A DNA stretch of 12,037 nucleotides from Proteobacteria bacterium SG_bin5. GTDB lineage: Bacteria > Pseudomonadota > Alphaproteobacteria > Sphingomonadales > Sphingomonadaceae. Below, piece after piece: positions 6,464 to 12,037 of the stretch. The translations under genes and the position numbers were made by a program. The stretch spans positions 820 to 12,856 of the forward strand of contig LWDI01000101.1 of NCBI GenBank assembly GCA_002083475.1, written 5' to 3'. Each line of letters opens with the position of its first letter. Within the stretch, counting starts at the first letter, position 1. Below the pieces are notes generated by a model that did no database searches, was not told the DNA's origin, and worked only from the letters and a program-made list of their open reading frames with translations.

Positions 6464-6914
6464 GACCGACCTTCCGCCCCGCCTATTCGCCGATGACGCC
6501 GCCATCCGCCGGATCGGCGAGGGCTTGCTCGACCACAGCCTGCCGCGCCCCGACTGGACGCACGAGGCGCATCTCGCCGCCTGCCTCTATCTGCTGCGCG
6601 ACCGGCCCGACATCGACGTCGATGCGATGATCGCCGCGATCATCCGCGGCTATAACGCGGCGGTCGGCGGGGTGAATGACGACACCCAGGGCTATCACGA
6701 GACGATCACGCGCGTGTTCGTCCATGGCGCGCGGCTGTTCCTCGCCGGGCGCCCTGGCGGGGAGGGGCTGGCGGAGGCGGTCAACGCGCTGTTGCTGAGC
6801 CCGATCGGGGCGCGCGGCTGGCCGCTCGGCTTCTATTCGGCGGAGCGCCTGTTTTCGGTGCCCGCGCGCCGCGCTTTCGTGCCGCCGGACCTCGCGCCGC
6901 TGCCGCCGCTCTGA
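6462..6914 (+). CDS. Conserved protein of unknown function with WTHEAH and YHETIT motifs
   Basis: The 150-residue soluble protein has no signal peptide or membrane segment. It carries WTHEAHLAA (His34, His37) and GYHETITRVF (His79), motifs I recall from small uncharacterised proteins in several bacterial phyla. The spaced histidines plus acidic residues could bind a metal, but that is a guess. The start is supported by AAGGAAG eight bases upstream of the ATG. It lies 47 bases after pckA on the same strand and may be co-transcribed with it. The proline-rich end (PPDLAPLPPL) is low complexity. The gene is surely coding; the function is unknown. Confidence 0.82.
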   Translation: MTDLPPRLFADDAAIRRIGEGLLDHSLPRPDWTHEAHLAACLYLLRDRPDIDVDAMIAAIIRGYNAAVGGVNDDTQGYHETITRVFVHGARLFLAGRPGGEGLAEAVNALLLSPIGARGWPLGFYSAERLFSVPARRAFVPPDLAPLPPL

Positions 6915-6945
6915 TAGGAAGGGGCGAAAGCAAGGGAGGTGCGCC

Positions 6946-7302
6946 ATGGGAATGCTCGACGGTCTGCTCGCTCAACTCGGCCCCAATTTCGACGTCGCCA
7001 ATCTCGCGACCAAGCTCGGCATCGGCAAGGAGCAGGTCGAACAAGCGGTCCACGCGCTCGCCTCGGCGCATGTGCAGCCGGGCGACACGGTGCAGGCGGC
7101 GGCGCAGCAAACCGGGCTCGCGCCCGATCTGCTCCAGCAGATCGTGGGCCATATCGGCGGCGAAGGGTCGCTAGGGCGCTATGCCTCGCTGATCCAGGAG
7201 CAAGCGGGCGGGTTGCTCGGTGGGCTCGACAAGGATGGTGACGGCAACCCGCTCAACGATATCGCGGGGCTCGCCGGCGGGTTGTTCGGCGGCAAGAACT
7301 AA
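6946..7302 (+). CDS. Small helical protein, DUF937-like, unknown function
   Basis: This 118-residue protein opens MGMLDGLLAQLGPNF and is mostly helical and glycine-rich at the end. Two similar segments can be seen: NLATKLGIGKEQVEQAVHAL (residues 19-38) and AAAQQTGLAPDLLQQIVGHI (51-70), suggesting an internal duplication of a short helix pair. Near the C-terminus DKDGDGNPLNDI (95-106) looks like an EF-hand or dockerin-type calcium loop, followed by the GGLFGG tail typical of DUF937 (YidB-like) proteins. The ribosome site AGGGAGGT (6933-6940) is excellent for the ATG at 6946; a second ATG two codons on is less well spaced. The stop codon overlaps the next start (TAATG), so the two genes are probably coupled. 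Family assignment is tentative. Confidence 0.75.
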   Translation: MGMLDGLLAQLGPNFDVANLATKLGIGKEQVEQAVHALASAHVQPGDTVQAAAQQTGLAPDLLQQIVGHIGGEGSLGRYASLIQEQAGGLLGGLDKDGDGNPLNDIAGLAGGLFGGKN

Positions 7303-7712
7303 TGCCCTTCGCCGCGCACCGCGTGGCGGTCCGCGCGCCGGTCGAAACGCTTTGGGCGCTGCTGGTCGAAAAGATCCGCGCGCCGCAGCGGTTCGTGCCG
7401 GGCGTCGAGTCGGTCGAGACCGTCCGTGATTTGGGGCCGCTCGCGGTCGAGCGGCGGATGCTCGCGGGCGGTGCGGTGATCCATGAACAGATCGTCGGCG
7501 ACGAAGCGACGCTGAGCGTGTTCTTCAAGCTGATCGACGATCCGCGCCATAGCGGCTTCGTGCTCAACGTCATTTATCCGGGCGAGGTGCCCGAGCTGGA
7601 ATTCGTGATGCACTGGGCGCCGCGCGCCGGCACGCCCGAGGATGCGACCGATTGGCAGGCGGCGATCGTCAAGGCGGTGGAACAGAGCAAGGCGTTGGCG
7701 GAAGCGGCGTAG
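7302..7712 (+). CDS. SRPBCC-fold protein, DUF1857 / AtaL-like
   Basis: The 136-residue protein begins MPFAAHRVAVRAPVETLWALL, the usual first strand and helix of a START/SRPBCC fold, and continues with RFVPGVESVE, an IHEQIVGDE segment and LEFVMHWAP near the end, matching the DUF1857 (AtaL-like) family as I remember it. Such folds form a hydrophobic pocket that can hold a small lipophilic ligand; no substrate is known. The ATG shares one base with the preceding stop codon (TAATG), with no other strong ribosome site, which indicates translational coupling. It is the last plus-strand gene before the REPIN-like inverted repeat. Confidence 0.82.
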   Translation: MPFAAHRVAVRAPVETLWALLVEKIRAPQRFVPGVESVETVRDLGPLAVERRMLAGGAVIHEQIVGDEATLSVFFKLIDDPRHSGFVLNVIYPGEVPELEFVMHWAPRAGTPEDATDWQAAIVKAVEQSKALAEAA

Positions 7713-7734
7713 CCGGGGGAGGTGCTCTTTAGCG

Positions 7735-7823
7735 GGGAGGCCCCGGCTTTCGCCGGGGCGACGCTGTAGCGGTAGGCATCGTCGGCCAAGAAGCCGTCGC
7801 CCCGGCGAAGGCCGGGGCCTCCC
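7735..7823. repeat. REPIN-like pair of inverted GC-rich palindromes, likely bidirectional terminator
   Basis: The 29-base arm at 7735-7763 matches the reverse complement of 7795-7823 at 28 of 29 positions, the one difference still allowing a G-U pair. The spacer is 31 bases. Each arm is a hairpin of its own: CCCCGGC/GCCGGGG with TTTC loop (7741-7758) and with GAAG loop (7800-7817). This is the architecture of a REP doublet (REPIN). Similar GC-rich elements are, to my knowledge, scattered between genes in Sphingomonas. It lies between two convergent genes, where it would end transcription or protect mRNA 3' ends from both sides. No T-run follows either stem, so termination is inference. Confidence 0.75.
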
Positions 7824-7865
7824 GGTTCGGAAGCCCGCGGCTCCCCGTTCAGCAGCCCGCCCGCC

Positions 7866-8282
7866 TCAATCCGCCAACCCCGCCGGCACCTTGCCGCCAT
7901 TCTTGGCAAGCTCGCGCATCACCGCCTTGTGGAGCCAAAGGTTCATCTCCGCGCTGCCGCCGAGCGCGCCGGTATAGCCCAGCTCGCGCGCCAGCTCTTC
8001 GCGATTGTCGAGGCTGGGGTCGATGCCGACCAGCTTCATCAGATCGACGATCGAATGCCGCCAATCGAGCCGCTGCTCGCTTTGTGCGGCGAGTTCGTTC
8101 AGATGCGCCTCGATGTCGATGGCTTGCGCGGGCTGGGCGGGCGCGGGAGCCGGGGCCGGGGCCGGCGCGCGCGGTTGCGCCGGGGCGGGCGCGGGCGTGG
8201 GGCGCTTGGCGGCGGGCGCGGGCTGGGGCGGCGCCTTTTTCTTGTGCCAGATCGCGTCGCGGATCATGCTGAAAATGCCCAT
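7866..8282 (-). CDS. DUF3597 family protein with Pro-Ala linker
   Basis: The 138-residue protein has a short N-terminal segment (MGIFSMIRDAIWHKKK), a Pro/Ala-rich linker (about residues 18-53) and a C-terminal domain reading IDIEAHLNELAAQ, DWRHSIVDLMKLVGID, ELARELGYTG and NLWLHKAVMRELAKNGGKVP, which is the DUF3597 signature. The function of this family is unknown; small size, no signal peptide and no membrane segment suggest a cytoplasmic protein. The start is well fixed: GGAGG ends five bases before the ATG at 8282. It is convergent with the DUF1857 gene and divergent from guaB. A much longer open frame continues upstream antisense to guaB but is not coding. Confidence 0.88.
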   Translation of the reverse strand: MGIFSMIRDAIWHKKKAPPQPAPAAKRPTPAPAPAQPRAPAPAPAPAPAQPAQAIDIEAHLNELAAQSEQRLDWRHSIVDLMKLVGIDPSLDNREELARELGYTGALGGSAEMNLWLHKAVMRELAKNGGKVPAGLAD

Positions 8283-8435
8283 AATGTCCTCCAAGCGGCA
8301 CCATGCCGCCCGAGTGCCAACGCGCCGCGCCGCGCTTCGTCCCCTGCCATGGCGGCGAAGCGCCCCTAGCGCTCGGCGCGCGGCGCGGTTACACGGGCGC
8401 GCACGATTCCCGCCAGCAAAGGAAGCGCGCGCTCC
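8283..8435. other. Divergent promoter region of the DUF3597 gene and guaB
   Basis: This 153-base gap holds the promoters of two genes facing apart. I see no convincing -35/-10 pair. Short stems are possible (for example GCGGC/GCCGC and GGCAC/GTGCC near 8294-8319), but at this GC content they are expected by chance. A ribosome site AAAGGAAG lies about ten bases before the guaB ATG. Confidence 0.4.
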
Positions 8436-9893
8436 ATGGACATCCGCCTCGGCCTCACTTTCGACGATGTCCTGCTCGTCCCCGCCGAATCCGAAATCGT
8501 GCCTTCGATGGCCGATCCCAAAAGCCGGGTGACGCGCGAAATCAGCCTCAACACCCCGATGCTCTCCGCCGCGATGGACACGGTGACCGAGGCCGATATG
8601 GCGATCGTGATGGCGCAATTGGGCGGCATCGGCGTGCTCCACCGCAATTTGACGATCGAGGAGCAAGTCGCCGCCGTGCGCGCGGTGAAGCGCTTCGAAA
8701 GCGGGATGGTCGTCAACCCCATCACCATCCGCCCCGAAGCGATGCTCGCCGAGGCGCGCGAGCTGATGGCGCATCACCGGATCAGCGGCATCCCGGTCAC
8801 CGACGAGGACGGCACGCTGCGCGGCATCCTCACCCACCGCGACGTGCGCTTCGCCGAAAATCCGCGCCAGCCGGTGCGCGAGCTGATGACCAAGGACAAT
8901 CTGGCGACGGTGCGCGCGGGGGTGAGCCAGGAGGAAGCGCGGCGGCTGCTCCACGCGCGGCGGATCGAGAAATTGCTGGTGGTCGACGAAGCCTATCGCT
9001 GCGTCGGGCTCATCACCGTCAAGGACATCGAAAAGGCGGTGACTTATCCCAACGCGACCAAGGACGGCGCCGGCCGCCTGCGCGTCGCCGCCGCCTCGAC
9101 GGTGGGCGAGGCGGGCTGGGCGCGCAGCCAGGCGCTGGTCGAGGCCGAGATCGACGTCCTGGTGATCGACACCGCGCACGGCCACAACCGCGACGTCTCG
9201 CGCGCGGTCGAGCGGGTGAAGAAGCTCAGCAATTCGGTGCAGGTGATCGCCGGCAACGTCGCGACCGCCGAGGCGACGCGCGCGCTGATCGAGGCGGGGG
9301 CGGACGCGGTGAAGGTCGGCATCGGCCCGGGCTCGATCTGCACCACGCGGGTGGTGGCCGGGGTCGGGGTGCCGCAGCTCACCGCCGTGATGGACTGCGC
9401 CGAGGAAGCCGCCAAATCGGGCGTGCCGGTGATCGCCGACGGCGGGCTGCGCACCTCGGGCGACATCGCCAAGGCGATCGCGGCGGGCGCCTCGTGCGTG
9501 ATGATCGGCTCGCTGCTCGCCGGCACCGCCGAGGCGCCGGGCGAGACTTTCCTCTATCAGGGCCGCGCGTACAAAAGCTATCGCGGCATGGGATCGGTGG
9601 GGGCGATGGCCAAGGGCTCGGCCGATCGTTATTTCCAGCAGGACATCAAGGATCAGCTGAAGCTCGTTCCCGAAGGGATCGAGGGGCAGGTGCCGTTCAA
9701 GGGCCCGGCGAAGGACGTGATCCACCAATTGGTCGGGGGCTTGCGCGCGGCGATGGGCTATACCGGCGCGCGGACGGTGCCCGAATTGCAGCAGCGCGCG
9801 CGCTTCGTCCGGATCACCAACGCGGGTCTCAAGGAAAGCCACGTCCATGACGTGACGATCACGCGGGAAGCGCCCAATTACCCGACGCGGTGA
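8436..9893 (+). CDS. guaB: Inosine-5'-monophosphate dehydrogenase
   Basis: GuaB oxidises IMP to XMP with NAD, the first committed and rate-limiting step of guanine nucleotide synthesis. The 485-residue product has full length. The catalytic barrel begins at MDIRLGLTFDDVLL; two CBS domains sit about at residues 95-205 (including VTDEDGTLRGILTHRDVRF); the NAD-side IDTAHGH follows at 244-250. The catalytic loop GPGSICTTR has Cys302, then ADGGLRTSGDIAKA and the IMP-binding SYRGMGSVGAM. The mobile flap holds Arg398-Tyr399. The start has a ribosome site (AAAGGAAG) about ten bases upstream. In sphingomonads guaB, an rsmB-like gene and guaA are often neighbours, which fits the next genes here. Confidence 0.98.
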   Translation: MDIRLGLTFDDVLLVPAESEIVPSMADPKSRVTREISLNTPMLSAAMDTVTEADMAIVMAQLGGIGVLHRNLTIEEQVAAVRAVKRFESGMVVNPITIRPEAMLAEARELMAHHRISGIPVTDEDGTLRGILTHRDVRFAENPRQPVRELMTKDNLATVRAGVSQEEARRLLHARRIEKLLVVDEAYRCVGLITVKDIEKAVTYPNATKDGAGRLRVAAASTVGEAGWARSQALVEAEIDVLVIDTAHGHNRDVSRAVERVKKLSNSVQVIAGNVATAEATRALIEAGADAVKVGIGPGSICTTRVVAGVGVPQLTAVMDCAEEAAKSGVPVIADGGLRTSGDIAKAIAAGASCVMIGSLLAGTAEAPGETFLYQGRAYKSYRGMGSVGAMAKGSADRYFQQDIKDQLKLVPEGIEGQVPFKGPAKDVIHQLVGGLRAAMGYTGARTVPELQQRARFVRITNAGLKESHVHDVTITREAPNYPTR

Positions 9894-9933
9894 GGCGCAT
9901 CTCACGGCAGCCGGGTATTGCCATCTCGAAAAT

Positions 9934-9979
9934 GGCGCGCGCGCCTGGTCGATACGGGCCGTTAAACTTTGGGCGTTAA
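9934..9979. promoter_or_regulatory. Upstream region of the small membrane protein gene: GC palindrome and GTTAA direct repeat
   Basis: GGCGCGCGCGCC (9934-9945) is a perfect palindrome. Downstream, GGCCGTTAA (9957-9965) and GGGCGTTAA (9971-9979) form an imperfect direct repeat with a 14-base period, ending 9 bases before the ATG at 9989. The local A/T content is unusual here, so these may be promoter or regulator contacts. No clear -35/-10 pair was found. Confidence 0.25.
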
Positions 9980-9988
9980 GTTGCTCGC

Positions 9989-10420
9989 ATGCGGCTTCGG
10001 ATCGGCATATTCTTCGCGCTGCGCATGACCCTCGCGCTGATCGTCCGCGAGGTGAGCCGATTTTTCGAGCTTATCGGCGACGACGCGCTCAACGCGGGCG
10101 ATCGGAGCGAGGCGCTGTTCTATCACTGCGTCGCTATCGTCTTTCTGCTCTGCGCCTTCGCCTGCTACATTTGGGCGCTTCTGGCTTTTCTGCGGTCGAG
10201 CCGAGCAATAGCGAAGCCGGCGCCGGCGATCGACCTCAAGCAAATCGCCGAGCTGCCGCAGGCCGAGCCCAGCTTCGATGCCGATGTGATCATGGCGCGC
10301 TATTTGGCGAAGCGGCAGGCCGCGTCGGTCGAACCAGCGGCGCCCGCGGCGATCGAGCCTACGCCACCCCCGCCGCCGCCGCCGCGCCCGGGTTTCGGCC
10401 GCAAAGGCAAAGAGCGCTAG
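9989..10420 (+). CDS. Small single-pass membrane protein, unknown function
   Basis: The 143-residue protein has an amphipathic N-terminus (MRLRIGIFFALRMTLALIV), one clear membrane segment (about residues 44-68, FYHCVAIVFLLCAFACYIWALL) and a cytoplasmic-looking tail with IDLKQIAELPQAEPSFDADVIMARYL, followed by a polyproline stretch (about 123-133) and a basic end (GRKGKER). I do not recognise a family. The membrane segment and ordinary composition favour this strand over the arginine-rich opposite frame. No strong ribosome site precedes the ATG; an ATG twelve codons on (10025) is an alternative start. It sits between guaB and the methyltransferase gene and may be lineage-specific. Confidence 0.65.
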   Translation: MRLRIGIFFALRMTLALIVREVSRFFELIGDDALNAGDRSEALFYHCVAIVFLLCAFACYIWALLAFLRSSRAIAKPAPAIDLKQIAELPQAEPSFDADVIMARYLAKRQAASVEPAAPAAIEPTPPPPPPPRPGFGRKGKER

Positions 10421-10442
10421 GGCCGCCATCCGCTTCGATCGA

Positions 10443-10466
10443 ATCGGAACGCCGATCTAACTTTTT
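10443..10466 (+). terminator. Weak intrinsic terminator candidate after the membrane protein gene
   Basis: ATCGG (10443-10447) pairs with CCGAT (10452-10456) around an AACG loop. A run of five T follows at 10462-10466. The stem is short and the T-run starts five bases after it, so strength is doubtful. Confidence 0.35.
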
Positions 10467-10472
10467 CTGATT

Positions 10473-10478
10473 TATAAA
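10473..10478 (+). promoter_or_regulatory. Possible -10 element for the methyltransferase gene
   Basis: TATAAA in the most AT-rich stretch of the window (10458-10485), 80 bases upstream of the ATG at 10558. No good -35 box stands at the expected distance. Confidence 0.3.
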
Positions 10479-10515
10479 GGTTTTCGAGCCGGCAGGTGAT
10501 TCCGCCTGCCTGGAG

Positions 10516-10548
10516 ATGGCGCTGGCGCCACCGCGCGCGCTGGCGTAA
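10516..10548 (+). CDS. Possible ten-codon leader ORF upstream of the methyltransferase
   Basis: ATG at 10516 opens MALAPPRALA and stops at TAA 10546-10548. That is in the same frame as, and nine bases before, the methyltransferase ATG. Its stop lies in the loop and closing pair of the hairpin 10532-10557. The GGAG in front of it is directly adjacent to the ATG, so initiation would be inefficient. It may be chance; it is listed because of its exact placement. Confidence 0.25.
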   Translation: MALAPPRALA

Positions 10549-10557
10549 GCGCGCGCG
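10532..10557 (+). promoter_or_regulatory. Strong GC hairpin ending at the methyltransferase start codon
   Basis: Bases 10532-10541 pair perfectly with 10548-10557 (ten pairs, nine of them G-C) around the loop GGCGTA. The stem ends on the base before the ATG at 10558 and occupies the place of the ribosome site; no purine-rich site is visible. Two smaller stems precede it: GGCAGG/CCTGCC (10491-10510) and TGGCG/CGCCA around CTGG (10517-10530). This suggests restrained or coupled translation initiation. Confidence 0.5.
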
Positions 10558-11733
10558 ATGACTCCCCAGGCCCGCGCCCAGGCGGCGATCGAGCTGCTCG
10601 ATGCGATCATCGCCGCCGCGCGCGAGGGCGGGGCGGCGGCGGACACGCTCATCGCGCGCTATTTCGCCACGCGCCGCTACGCCGGATCGAAGGACCGGCG
10701 CGCGGTGCGCGAATTGATCTATGCCGCGATCCGCCGCGCGGGCGCGGTGCCGGTGAGCGGGCGCGCGGCGCTTCTCGCGCTGGCGCAAGACGACCCCGCG
10801 CTCGCCACGCTGTTCGACGGCTCGCCGCACGCCCCCGCGCCGATTGCCCCGGGCGAGCCGATCGCGCCGGCGGGCATCGCGCCCGATTGGTTGGTCGCGG
10901 CGCTCGTCCGTTCGGGAGTCTCGGCGGATGAACACGCCGCGCTGGTCGCGCGCGCGCCGCTCGATCTGCGCGTCAACCCCGCGCGGGCGACGCCCGAGCA
11001 AGTGCGCGCCGCGCTGCCCGAGGCCGCGCCGATCGCGGGGCTGCCCCAGGCGCTGCGGCTGCCGCACGGCACCCCGGTCGAATCGCTCGATCTCTACCGC
11101 GCGGGCGCCTTCGAGGTGCAGGACGCGGGTAGCCAGATCGTGTCGCTCGCCGCCGAGGCGCGGGGGCAGGCGGTGATCGATCTCTGCGCCGGGGCGGGCG
11201 GCAAGACGCTCGCGCTCGCGGCCGAGGGCGCCGGGCCGCTGCTCGCGTGTGACGTCGATCGCGCGCGGCTCGCCCGGCTGGCGCCGCGCGCCGAACGCGC
11301 CGGGATCGCGGTCGAAACGCGGCTGCTCGATCCGGGGCGCGAAGCGGCGGCGCTCGCCGATTGGCGCGGCCGAGCGGGGGTGGTGGTGATCGACGCGCCC
11401 TGTTCGGGAAGCGGCACCTGGCGGCGCAATCCCGAGGCGCGCTGGCGGCTGACCCCGGCGCGGCTCGACCGGCTGATCGCGACTCAAGCGCGGCTGCTCG
11501 CGCTCGCGCCGCCGCTGGTGCGGCCGGGCGGGGCGTTGCTCTATATCACCTGCTCGCTGCTCGACGCCGAAGGGGCGGGGCAAGTGGCGCGCTTCCTCGC
11601 CGCGCATCCCGAATGGCGCGCCGAGCCGCTCGCGCTGCCGCTCGGCGCCGCGCACGGCCCCGGCTGGCGGCTGACCCCCGCGCGGGACTCGACGGACGGC
11701 TTTTTTGTCGCGAGACTGCGCGCGCCATGCTAG
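10558..11733 (+). CDS. RsmB/NOP-family RNA (cytosine-5) methyltransferase
   Basis: The enzyme transfers a methyl group from SAM to C5 of a cytosine in RNA, probably 16S rRNA in the cytoplasm. In the 391-residue product an N-terminal helical part (residues 1-60, with AGSKDRRAVRELIYAAIRR) precedes the Rossmann domain. The SAM motif is DLCAGAGGKTLALA (208-221), acidic CDVDRARL follows (231-238), motif IV is DAPCSGSGTWRRNPE with Cys282, and motif VI is YITCS with the nucleophile Cys332. Both cysteines of the family are intact. It resembles the sphingomonad RsmB-like proteins, which are shorter than E. coli RsmB (429 residues), so the name rsmB is not certain. No ribosome site is visible before the ATG. 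The TPR gene follows after 29 bases. Confidence 0.92.
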   Translation: MTPQARAQAAIELLDAIIAAAREGGAAADTLIARYFATRRYAGSKDRRAVRELIYAAIRRAGAVPVSGRAALLALAQDDPALATLFDGSPHAPAPIAPGEPIAPAGIAPDWLVAALVRSGVSADEHAALVARAPLDLRVNPARATPEQVRAALPEAAPIAGLPQALRLPHGTPVESLDLYRAGAFEVQDAGSQIVSLAAEARGQAVIDLCAGAGGKTLALAAEGAGPLLACDVDRARLARLAPRAERAGIAVETRLLDPGREAAALADWRGRAGVVVIDAPCSGSGTWRRNPEARWRLTPARLDRLIATQARLLALAPPLVRPGGALLYITCSLLDAEGAGQVARFLAAHPEWRAEPLALPLGAAHGPGWRLTPARDSTDGFFVARLRAPC

Positions 11734-11762
11734 CCTGGTCGAGTTACGCTCTGGAGATGATG

Positions 11763-12037
11763 ATGCGTTATGCGTCGCTGGCGGTCGCCGCCACGCTTGC
11801 CCTTGTTTCGATTTCGACCGCGCTGCACGGCCAGCGCCCCGACGATCAGATCGCCCCGCGCTCGCTCGAATTGCTCGCCCAGGCCAAGGCCGCGCGCGGG
11901 AGCGGCGAGCTGGCGCGCGCGAACGAGCTGCTCGAAACCGCGCTCGCGGTCGATCCGCGCAACCGCGGCGCGCTGGTCGAACTCGGCCAGATCGCCCAGG
12001 CGCAGGCGCTGCCGGGCAAGGCGGTGCGCTTCTACCG
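11763..12037 (+). CDS. Exported tetratricopeptide-repeat protein, N-terminal part (cut by window edge)
   Basis: The first 91 codons are visible. The N-terminus MRYASLAVAATLALVSISTALHGQ looks like a signal peptide with a likely cleavage after the LHG region, so the protein is probably periplasmic. Then SLELLAQAKAARGSGELARANELLETALAVDPRNRGALVELGQIAQAQ has the A/L/G and DP pattern of TPR helices, which act as protein-binding scaffolds. Three ATG codons follow one another (11757, 11760, 11763); the third is best spaced, six bases after GGAG (11753-11756). It lies 29 bases after the methyltransferase and is probably in the same operon. In related genomes guaA often follows nearby. Confidence 0.8.
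   Translation, partial: MRYASLAVAATLALVSISTALHGQRPDDQIAPRSLELLAQAKAARGSGELARANELLETALAVDPRNRGALVELGQIAQAQALPGKAVRFY

Noticed and set aside
7866..9905. 679-codon open frame on the minus strand, antisense to guaB
   Set aside because: Its last 138 residues are the real DUF3597 gene, with its own strong ribosome site. The rest is His/Arg/Asp-rich shadow coding across guaB, typical at high GC.
9962..9979. Possible CtrA binding site (TTAA repeated)
   Set aside because: The spacing between the two TTAA is ten bases, whereas the CtrA consensus needs seven.
9962..10429. 155-codon minus-strand frame over the small membrane protein gene
   Set aside because: Arginine clusters and no start signal; the plus frame has a clean membrane segment and fits the gene direction around it.
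1..12037. Defence system, prophage, CRISPR array or integrated element
   Set aside because: No tandem repeats with spacers, no integrase, transposase, toxin-antitoxin or nuclease genes, and base composition looks even throughout. The gene set is core metabolism and regulation.

Overview
The window looks like ordinary chromosome from a high-GC alphaproteobacterium, most likely a member of the Sphingomonadales. The reasons are the gene order ptsH / EIIA-Man / rapZ / short hprK / chvG / chvI facing away from an ATP-type pckA, the Sphingomonas-like sequences of IMP dehydrogenase, the RsmB-type methyltransferase and the DUF3597 protein, and a GC content that looks near 70 percent by eye. This is inferred from protein resemblance recalled from memory; no search was run. 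There is no tRNA, rRNA, insertion sequence, phage gene or CRISPR array, and no gene-free stretch longer than about 180 bases.

Left part, minus strand (1-4621). Reading in the direction of transcription, the order is chvI, chvG, hprK, rapZ, an EIIA-Man-type PTS protein, ptsH, and then the start of a SpoU/TrmH-type RNA methyltransferase that runs off the left edge. chvI through ptsH are packed with overlaps or gaps of at most 22 bases and probably form one operon. It joins an envelope/acid-stress two-component system (ChvG-ChvI) to the regulatory part of a phosphotransferase system: HPr, HPr kinase, an EIIA and the nucleotide-binding protein RapZ. No sugar permease is present. Enzyme I must be encoded elsewhere.

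Centre, plus strand (4801-7712). pckA, the gluconeogenic PEP carboxykinase, diverges from chvI across a 179-base regulatory region that holds a perfect 12-base palindrome. Linking pckA to this cluster makes sense because PEP is the phosphate donor of the PTS. Three small genes follow: a conserved histidine-motif protein, a DUF937-like helical protein and a DUF1857 (SRPBCC) protein. The last two overlap by one base.

Right part (7713-12037). A large REPIN-like inverted repeat lies between the DUF1857 gene and a convergent DUF3597 gene. Divergent from the latter is guaB (IMP dehydrogenase), followed by a small membrane protein, an RsmB/NOP-type RNA cytosine methyltransferase and the beginning of an exported TPR protein cut by the right edge.

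I see no unknown multi-gene system. The best leads are non-coding: the pckA palindrome, competing hairpins after pckA, the REPIN-like repeat, and a ten-codon leader ORF whose stop codon sits inside a hairpin ending exactly at the methyltransferase start codon.
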